Source: Flemingiibacterium sp045579105
Lineage (GTDB): Bacteria > Bacillota > Clostridia > Oscillospirales > CAG-272
Direction: 5' to 3'
NCBI GenBank assembly: GCA_045579105.1
Contig: JAZNLM010000007.1
Coordinates: 1 to 9,896, forward strand
Length of the DNA stretch: 9,896 nucleotides
Shown: one piece after another, positions 5,423 through 9,896 of the stretch
How positions within the stretch are numbered: position 1 is the stretch's first letter
Layout: every line of letters starts with the position of its first letter
Made by a program: the position numbers and the translations under genes
Notes under the pieces: generated by a model
Databases searched by the model: none
What the model saw: the letters and a program-made list of their open reading frames with translations, nothing else
What the model was told of the DNA's origin: nothing

Positions 5423-7606
5423 ATGAACAACCCCTTTTGGAAAATAAACTTCATAAAAGCACCCACAAAATTCAATCCCACAACGCCGGGTGACGCGCCC
5501 ATGTTTCGTAAGCGCTTTACTATAACCGAGCCTATCGAAACGGCAATTGTACACGTCTGCGGGCTTGGATACGCATACTATTACTTAAATGGCGAAAAAA
5601 TGAGCGATGACCTTTTCACCGCGGCCGTTTCTGACTACAGAAAAACGCTGTGGTACAACACCTATGATGTAACAGACAAGCTTCGTGAGGGTGAAAATAT
5701 CTTCGCCGTAATCTGCGGCAACGGCTGGTATAACGAATATTTCAGCACCACGTGGGAGCATCATCTCGCTCCCTGGCGCGACAACCCCAAGTTCATCCTT
5801 TCGCTTGAAGTAAACGGCAAGAGTGTGCTCTGCACCAATGACAGTTGGCTCTGCTCGCCCACATCGGCTATAACATATAACCAGCTTCGCTCGGGTGAGC
5901 ACTTCGATGCTCGACTCTACGACGCAAATTGGAACAAGCTTGACTTCGACGACAGCGCGTGGAAGCCTGCAAAGGTAGACTCCAAGCGCCCAACTGGTAC
6001 ATTCCGTCCATGTGTAGGAGAGCCTATCCGAGAGGACTGTGTATATCCCGCGAAAACCATAACGAAAATGGGCGAGGACCGATACATTTTCGATATCGGA
6101 CAGAATATTTCGGGTTACGCGCGCCTTAATGTAAATCAGCCCGAGGGCGACGTGCTCACTATCCGTTACGCCGAGGGACTCGACGAAAACGGTGAGATGA
6201 ACTACTACAAAATGTTTAACCACTATCACGAGTCAGACTTCGCGCTCGACAAGGTCATCTGCTCGGGAGAACCGCTTGTGTGGTCACCGAGATTTGCCTA
6301 TCACGGCTTTAGATACATTGAGATAACCGGGCTTAAAAGTCCTACTCTCGACACTGTTTCCGGCGTGTTCGTGCACCAGATGGTAGAAAAGAAGAGCAGC
6401 TTCGAGTGCTCGGACGATATGTTAAATGCGCTCTTTACAGCAGGTCAAATGGCAACGCTCTGTAATATGTTCTATATGCCCACCGACTGCCCGACACGTG
6501 AAAAAATGGGCTGGTGCAACGATATGCAGTCGTCAGCTGAGCAGTTTTTGACCGATTTCCATTCGGAGCGCTTCCTTGAAATGTATCTACAGGATCTCCG
6601 TGATATGCAGCTTGTGAACGGACAAATGTCCGGTATCGTCCCAACAGGCGGTTGGGGATTTGACGAATGGAACGGACCCGTTACCGACGGCGTTATCTTT
6701 GAGGTACCATACCGTCTGTATCTGCACACAGGCGATGCCAAGTATCTTATAGAAAGCCTTCCAAACCTTGAGCGCTACATAGAGTACCTCGAATACCGCG
6801 AGGACGAAAACGGCGACGTTACCCTTGGACTTTCCGACTGGATTTCGCCCGACGACAGCAACGTAGTCGGTGCTACGTTTATAAACTCCGCTTACCGCGT
6901 AAAATTCCTTCGTATTGCGCTTTTGGCGCAGAAGCTCGCAGGAGTTGATACTGCAGAATATGAAGAAAAGCTTGCGCGCCAGATATCGCAGCACAAGGCA
7001 AAATATCTGCGTGCCGACGGTACTTGCAACATCGAAAGGCAGACCGCCGTAGCAATGATTATCTACCACGATATTTATGATGACCTCGCGCCGCTTGCCG
7101 CACAGCTCAAACGATTGGTTGAAGAAAAAGACTTCCACCACGACTGTGGAATGGTTGGTGTTCGCCACCTCTATATGGCGCTTAATAAATGCGGTCTGCA
7201 CGAGTACGCGTACCGCATCGTAACGGCGCATGGCTTCCCATCCTACCGCAATTGGTATGAGGATGGTATGACCACACTTTATGAGGAGTGGAACACTACT
7301 GTAAACGCTTCGCACAATCACCACATGCTCTCCGACTTTATGTCGTGGATGATGAAAACCATCATCGGTATCGAGTCGACTGAGCCTGGATGCAGACGAG
7401 TAAAAGTTGAGCCGCACTTCTTCGACGGGCTTTCGTTTGCGAAGGGACACATCGACCTGCCGCACGGCAAAGTTTCGGTGGAATGGGAAAAGGCAGATAG
7501 CATAGTCAAGCTCACCATATCGGTCGAAGGCGATACTACAATCGAATACGCCGGGGAAACGCTTACAAAGGGCGTATACGAGCGCGAAATAAAAATCACA
7601 GCATAA
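5423..7606 (+). CDS. Alpha-L-rhamnosidase, glycoside hydrolase family 78
   Basis: A 727-residue inverting glycosidase that releases terminal alpha-L-rhamnose from glycosides. N-terminal beta-sandwich domains (about 20-320) include YYYLNGEKM (52-60) and FDIGQNISGYARL (223-235), typical of the Bac_rhamnosid region. The (alpha/alpha)6 catalytic barrel runs about 325-650, and a C-terminal beta domain follows to 727. The motif D355-CPTR-E360-KMGWCN-D367 reproduces the spacing of the substrate-binding acids reported for Bacillus RhaB (Asp567, Glu572, Asp579). E621 in TTLYEEW matches the distal conserved glutamate, and LSDWISP (470-476) is also family-typical. It has no signal peptide and is shorter than many multidomain secreted GH78 enzymes, so it likely acts on small imported rhamnosides. 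GGAGG (5412-5416) precedes the ATG, 13 bp after the SGNH stop, indicating one operon. Confidence 0.95.
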   Translation: MNNPFWKINFIKAPTKFNPTTPGDAPMFRKRFTITEPIETAIVHVCGLGYAYYYLNGEKMSDDLFTAAVSDYRKTLWYNTYDVTDKLREGENIFAVICGNGWYNEYFSTTWEHHLAPWRDNPKFILSLEVNGKSVLCTNDSWLCSPTSAITYNQLRSGEHFDARLYDANWNKLDFDDSAWKPAKVDSKRPTGTFRPCVGEPIREDCVYPAKTITKMGEDRYIFDIGQNISGYARLNVNQPEGDVLTIRYAEGLDENGEMNYYKMFNHYHESDFALDKVICSGEPLVWSPRFAYHGFRYIEITGLKSPTLDTVSGVFVHQMVEKKSSFECSDDMLNALFTAGQMATLCNMFYMPTDCPTREKMGWCNDMQSSAEQFLTDFHSERFLEMYLQDLRDMQLVNGQMSGIVPTGGWGFDEWNGPVTDGVIFEVPYRLYLHTGDAKYLIESLPNLERYIEYLEYREDENGDVTLGLSDWISPDDSNVVGATFINSAYRVKFLRIALLAQKLAGVDTAEYEEKLARQISQHKAKYLRADGTCNIERQTAVAMIIYHDIYDDLAPLAAQLKRLVEEKDFHHDCGMVGVRHLYMALNKCGLHEYAYRIVTAHGFPSYRNWYEDGMTTLYEEWNTTVNASHNHHMLSDFMSWMMKTIIGIESTEPGCRRVKVEPHFFDGLSFAKGHIDLPHGKVSVEWEKADSIVKLTISVEGDTTIEYAGETLTKGVYEREIKITA

Positions 7607-7637
7607 ATTTTAATATACGAAAGGGGCAGCAACAATC

Positions 7638-8216
7638 ATGAAAACAGTAAAAGACAAACACTTAGTAGTCGGAGCAGACTTCGCAGGATTTCCGCTTAAA
7701 GAGGTAGTCGTTGAGCACCTCACTAAAAAGGGTTGGAAAATCCTTGACCTCGGTGTTAAGAAGGACAGTGATCCGAAAGACACTGACCTTATGTTCCACA
7801 GAGTTGGTCTCCGTGTTGGTGCGGAGATTTCCGAAGGAAATTATGAACGCGCACTTCTCTTCTGCGGCACCGGTATGGGCATACATATCGCAGCAAGCAA
7901 GTGTCCGCACGTTCACGCAGGCGTTGTCGAGAGCTTACCGGCAGCACTCCGCGCAATCACCGGCAACGGCGTAAACGCACTTGCAATGGGTGCCTTTTAC
8001 GTTGCACCGCAGACCGCATGCGACATAGCAGATGCGTATCTCTCGAACGAGCTCGGCTCGGGCTGGGAGTGGTGGCACAACTTCTACGAGTTCCACAAGC
8101 TTTCAATCGACGAGCTCGAGGCATTTGACTACGAAGAATACAAGAAGAACGGCTTCAAGGTAAACAAGCTCGGCGACTACGATCTGACGCTTGATTTCGA
8201 TAAAAAACCGGAATAA
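7638..8216 (+). CDS. RpiB/LacA/LacB-like sugar-phosphate isomerase, extended and noncanonical
   Basis: A 192-residue cytoplasmic protein of the RpiB/LacA/LacB family, aldose-ketose phosphate isomerases. Residues 9-145 align with E. coli RpiB: VGADFAGFPLKE (11-22) matches the GCDHVGF region with Asp14 kept, and LLFCGTGMGIHIAASK (73-88) carries the active-site Cys76. Two differences stand out: the histidine after the Asp is Phe15, and the ring-opening histidine (E. coli His99) aligns with Gly109 in TGNGVNALAMG. The substrate may therefore be open-chain, such as a tetrulose phosphate. Residues about 146-192 form an acidic, aromatic extension absent from the usual 145-150-residue RpiB. The ATG at 7638 follows GAAAGGGG, and the gene starts 31 bp after the rhamnosidase with no terminator between them. 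It is last in the operon. Family is confident; reaction is not. Confidence 0.88.
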   Translation: MKTVKDKHLVVGADFAGFPLKEVVVEHLTKKGWKILDLGVKKDSDPKDTDLMFHRVGLRVGAEISEGNYERALLFCGTGMGIHIAASKCPHVHAGVVESLPAALRAITGNGVNALAMGAFYVAPQTACDIADAYLSNELGSGWEWWHNFYEFHKLSIDELEAFDYEEYKKNGFKVNKLGDYDLTLDFDKKPE

Positions 8217-8222
8217 TAAACG

Positions 8223-8251
8223 AAAAAAGAGCAGGTTTAACCTGCTCTTTT
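8223..8251. terminator. Bidirectional Rho-independent terminator
   Basis: AGAGCAGG (8228-8235) pairs with CCTGCTCT (8241-8248) around a TTTAA loop, and the stem is flanked by A-runs on the left and T-runs on the right. It therefore works in both directions. It sits between the rightward operon (stop near 8216) and the leftward sigma-partner gene (stop near 8263) and serves both. Confidence 0.92.
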
Positions 8252-8262
8252 CGTTTGCACTA

Positions 8263-9105
8263 TTACGGTACATAAACCGCCGCCTCGTGGTAGAACATCT
8301 CATAAGGATTTTCCACTTCCCCGATATACCACGAAACGTTATACCCCAGGGGAATATAGAATGTGTCGTCGGGCGCGACTATAATTTCGACCCAGCCCGC
8401 GTATACGTACACAAGCTTCTCGCCGCGGTGTTCGTTAAGATATTCGGCGTATCCCTCAAACCATTTCGCGCCGAAGGACGGCGTTGCGGATATCTCGCCG
8501 TTTTCCTTGGCAAGCGTAATGATCGCAACAATTTCGTCACCGTTATACACAAAGTAATCGCGAAAATTCAGCTTCACCTCAAAAGATTTTCCCATAACCC
8601 CATCATACGACACGTGGCAATAACCCTTATCGGATATTTTTATATTTTCCGTGTCAACTCCGCTTGCCGAAAAGCTGTTTATAATACTCGCGCCGTTAAG
8701 AGCGAAGTATTCTTTAGCCTCGACATCGGTGATTTCCTCACCCACCGCGACTATTGTTTTATCAAAAGGCAGTCTGGGAATATTTAACCAATCCGTATCA
8801 CCGCCTGCATAGCTATTTCCCATATTCGGAACTAACGGCTCTACGATTGAAACGGGCGGCAATATTTCGTCTGTAGCATCGGGTACTTGTCCAACATTGT
8901 CACTGCCCGATATAGGCGTTTCTTCGCTTGCATCAAGAGTAAATGAAACAGTGTGTAAACCGCCTATTCCCAAAAGAACAGCCATGGCAAGACAACTTGT
9001 AACTGATGATATTTGTCTGATTCGCCTTCTATGGGTCATACTTTCCCTTATAACTTCATCTCTGCGCGAAAAAACATTATCCGCTATTTCATTATAATTT
9101 TTCAT
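8263..9105 (-). CDS. Single-pass membrane partner of the ECF sigma factor, putative anti-sigma factor
   Basis: A 280-residue protein of no recognised family, placed functionally by context. Residues 1-32 form a charged cytoplasmic segment (ADNVFSRRDEV at 8-18, then RRRIR at 26-30). About 33-55 is one hydrophobic membrane helix, oriented N-in by the arginines before it. About 56-110 is an acidic, Pro/Ser/Thr-rich linker, and 111-280 is an extracytoplasmic domain rich in aromatic and beta-prone residues. No zinc-binding anti-sigma HxxxCxxC motif is present; Cys38 lies in the helix and Cys163 outside. The ATG at 9105 is chosen because AGGAGGGG (9120-9113) lies upstream at good spacing; an in-frame TTG at 9126 is poorer. 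It overlaps the sigma gene by 14 bp, implying coupled translation. It likely holds the sigma factor at the membrane until a signal acts on its outer domain (inference). Confidence 0.7.
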   Translation of the reverse strand: MKNYNEIADNVFSRRDEVIRESMTHRRRIRQISSVTSCLAMAVLLGIGGLHTVSFTLDASEETPISGSDNVGQVPDATDEILPPVSIVEPLVPNMGNSYAGGDTDWLNIPRLPFDKTIVAVGEEITDVEAKEYFALNGASIINSFSASGVDTENIKISDKGYCHVSYDGVMGKSFEVKLNFRDYFVYNGDEIVAIITLAKENGEISATPSFGAKWFEGYAEYLNEHRGEKLVYVYAGWVEIIVAPDDTFYIPLGYNVSWYIGEVENPYEMFYHEAAVYVP

Positions 9106-9649
9106 ATTCAAACCCCTCCTTATCAAGCTCTGTCCTCAAAGCCCTTTTTGCTCTGTAAACTAAATTCTCAATCTGGCGTTTGCTCTTTTTAAGTACCACC
9201 GCGGCATCTGCGTTGGAAAACTCCTCAAAATACAGTAAATACAAAACACGAAAATACTCTCCGTTTAGCCTTCGCATGGCTTGGTGGAGAATAATTTTTT
9301 GTTCTTTAATCAGATACTGCTTTTCAACATTGGCTTCCTCGGCAACGCCTTCACTGTACTGTTCAATAGATAGCACAGACGTTTTAACAGCGCTCCTTAA
9401 ATAATCAAGCGCCACATTGCGAGCAATCGTGTAAATCCACGTCTTGAAGGAGCTTTTTCCTGAAAAGCGCGGACGTTTTACAGCTAATCTAAAGAACACT
9501 TCCTCCATCAAATCCTCCGCTTCAAAAATATTACTAACGTATCCATTTATGTATAAGGCTAGACCATCCTTGTAATCCTTTATTATCTCGATAAGTCCTG
9601 TGTCATCACCATCAAGATAACGGCGGTAGCTACTTGCACCATTATCCAT
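9092..9649 (-). CDS. ECF-type RNA polymerase sigma factor (sigma-70 family)
   Basis: A 185-residue group 4 sigma factor that directs RNA polymerase to a dedicated promoter set. Region 2 spans about 18-86, with the core-binding AEDLMEEVFFRL (44-55) and the -10 recognition segment FKTWIYTIARNVALDYLR (68-85). A variable linker follows (87-118), then region 4 at about 119-175 with a helix-turn-helix around EEFSNADAAVVLKKSKRQIE (142-161) and RAKRALRTEL (166-175). Length is normal and no extra C-terminal domain is present. The ATG at 9649 follows AAGGGGGA. Its end overlaps the membrane-partner gene by 14 bp, the classic sigma/anti-sigma layout. A SigA-type promoter lies at 9731-9759, and no clear GAAC-type ECF promoter was found upstream, so autoregulation is not shown. 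Target genes are unknown. Confidence 0.93.
   Translation of the reverse strand: MDNGASSYRRYLDGDDTGLIEIIKDYKDGLALYINGYVSNIFEAEDLMEEVFFRLAVKRPRFSGKSSFKTWIYTIARNVALDYLRSAVKTSVLSIEQYSEGVAEEANVEKQYLIKEQKIILHQAMRRLNGEYFRVLYLLYFEEFSNADAAVVLKKSKRQIENLVYRAKRALRTELDKEGFEYEKL
9111..9120 (-). promoter_or_regulatory. Strong ribosome binding site deciding the sigma-partner start
   Basis: Minus-strand AGGAGGGGTT ends 5 nt before the ATG at 9105 and lies inside the 3' end of the sigma gene. It supports 9105 over the upstream TTG and fits translational coupling of the pair. Confidence 0.85.
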
Positions 9650-9730
9650 GGATTTTCCCCCTTCCGAAGAAAGTATAGTTTTTTGCTCTTCATCTATTAG
9701 ACGTATAGGCGGGTGAAAACTCTCACTAAA

Positions 9731-9759
9731 ATTATATCACAATCAAAAAATAACCACAA
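9731..9759 (-). promoter_or_regulatory. Promoter of the sigma/membrane-partner operon
   Basis: On the minus strand TTGTGG (9759-9754) precedes TATAAT (9736-9731) by 17 bp, predicting a start near 9724 and a leader of about 75 nt. The pattern is SigA-like rather than ECF-like, suggesting basal expression of the sigma operon. Confidence 0.6.
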
Positions 9760-9778
9760 TCGCTTTGTAATAATGATA

Positions 9779-9805
9779 TTTGCTCGTAGGCATAAGCCGA
9801 GCAAA
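9779..9805. other. Stem-loop upstream of the sigma promoter
   Basis: TTTGCTC (9779-9785) pairs with GAGCAAA (9799-9805), with an inner GGC/GCC pairing around ATAA. There is no T-run on either side, so it is not a standard terminator. GAGCAAAA recurs directly downstream at 9811-9818. Role unknown. Confidence 0.4.
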
Positions 9806-9812
9806 AGAAGGA

Positions 9813-9847
9813 GCAAAACAAAAGACCCCGAGGGCTATGCCTCGAGG
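9813..9847 (-). terminator. Terminator for a minus-strand gene beyond the right edge
   Basis: On the minus strand CCTCGAGG (9847-9840) pairs with CCTCGGGG (9833-9826), with one G-U wobble and a 6-nt loop, followed by TCTTTTGTTTTG. This implies a leftward transcript entering from the right and stopping before the sigma promoter. Confidence 0.65.
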
Positions 9848-9851
9848 CTTA

Positions 9852-9896
9852 ATTGTGCCCATGCGCAGTTGCGTTGCAACTGCGCATGGGCACAAT
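9852..9896. repeat. Perfect 45-nt palindrome at the right end of the window
   Basis: Two 21-bp arms (9852-9872 and 9876-9896) are perfectly inverted around a 3-nt GTT centre, and the window stops exactly at the end of the second arm. The arms are GC-rich in the middle, including GCCCATGCGCAG. No T-run follows on the visible side, so it is not a normal terminator. It may be a dispersed palindromic repeat, an inverted-repeat element, or a fold-back artefact at a contig end. Confidence 0.8.

Noticed and set aside
4987..5502. 171-codon minus-strand frame across the SGNH/rhamnosidase junction
   Set aside because: It covers the well-supported SGNH block III to block V region and the next gene's ribosome binding site on the other strand; composition is shadow-like.
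5585..6229. 214-codon minus-strand open frame inside the rhamnosidase gene
   Set aside because: Antisense shadow without a ribosome binding site or domain signature.
6587..7465. Long 292-codon open frame on the minus strand inside the rhamnosidase gene
   Set aside because: It is fully antisense to a gene with intact GH78 motifs, has no ribosome binding site and no recognisable domain; it is a by-product of codon bias.
8191..8787. 198-codon plus-strand frame crossing the two-way terminator
   Set aside because: It runs through the terminator hairpin and antisense to the sigma-partner gene, and has no ribosome binding site.
1..9896. CRISPR arrays, tRNA or rRNA genes, insertion sequences, phage genes, toxin-antitoxin or defence systems
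   Set aside because: No regularly spaced repeats, cloverleaf sequence, transposase or integrase motifs were seen; the window reads as ordinary metabolic and regulatory chromosome.

Overview
The window looks like chromosomal DNA of an uncultured, probably gut-associated, Clostridia-type Bacillota (Oscillospirales-like). This is inferred from strong AGGAGG-type ribosome binding sites, AT-rich intergenic regions with near-consensus SigA promoters, hairpin-plus-T-run terminators, a MEP-pathway dxs, and an ECF sigma factor overlapping a single-pass membrane partner. No marker gene fixes the species. Seven of the eight genes can be assigned to a family; the eighth, the sigma partner, is identified mainly by context.

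Layout from left to right. (1) Positions 1-136: a promoter reading leftward out of the window, then a perfect stem-loop and a possible start codon at the edge. (2) 137-1984 (-): dxs, with its own near-perfect promoter at 2018-2046. (3) 2155-4249 (-): a two-gene operon of a Gfo/Idh/MocA oxidoreductase followed by a xylose-isomerase-like TIM-barrel protein, with a promoter at 4221-4249 and a strong terminator at 2155-2187. (4) 4075-4674: a 600-bp AT-rich divergent control region with four GTATAC cores placed around the promoters of both operons. (5) 4675-8216 (+): a three-gene operon of an SGNH/GDSL hydrolase, a GH78 alpha-L-rhamnosidase and an RpiB/LacA/LacB-like isomerase, closed by a two-way terminator at 8223-8251. 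(6) 8263-9649 (-): an ECF sigma factor and its membrane-anchored partner. (7) 9650-9896: sigma promoter, a terminator for a gene beyond the right edge, and a perfect 45-nt palindrome at the very end.

The two divergent operons most likely form one catabolic locus for a rhamnose-capped, possibly acylated glycoside (rhamnogalacturonan fragments or plant rutinosides). The SGNH protein would remove acyl groups, GH78 would release L-rhamnose inside the cell (no signal peptides are seen), and the oxidoreductase, TIM-barrel protein and RpiB-like protein would process a released sugar. No transporter, kinase, aldolase, classical rhamnose isomerase or regulator lies in the window, so the pathway is inferred and incomplete. 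The most distinctive points are the RpiB-like protein, which lacks the family's ring-opening histidine and has a C-terminal extension, and the shared GTATAC sites, which resemble FadR-type GntR operators.
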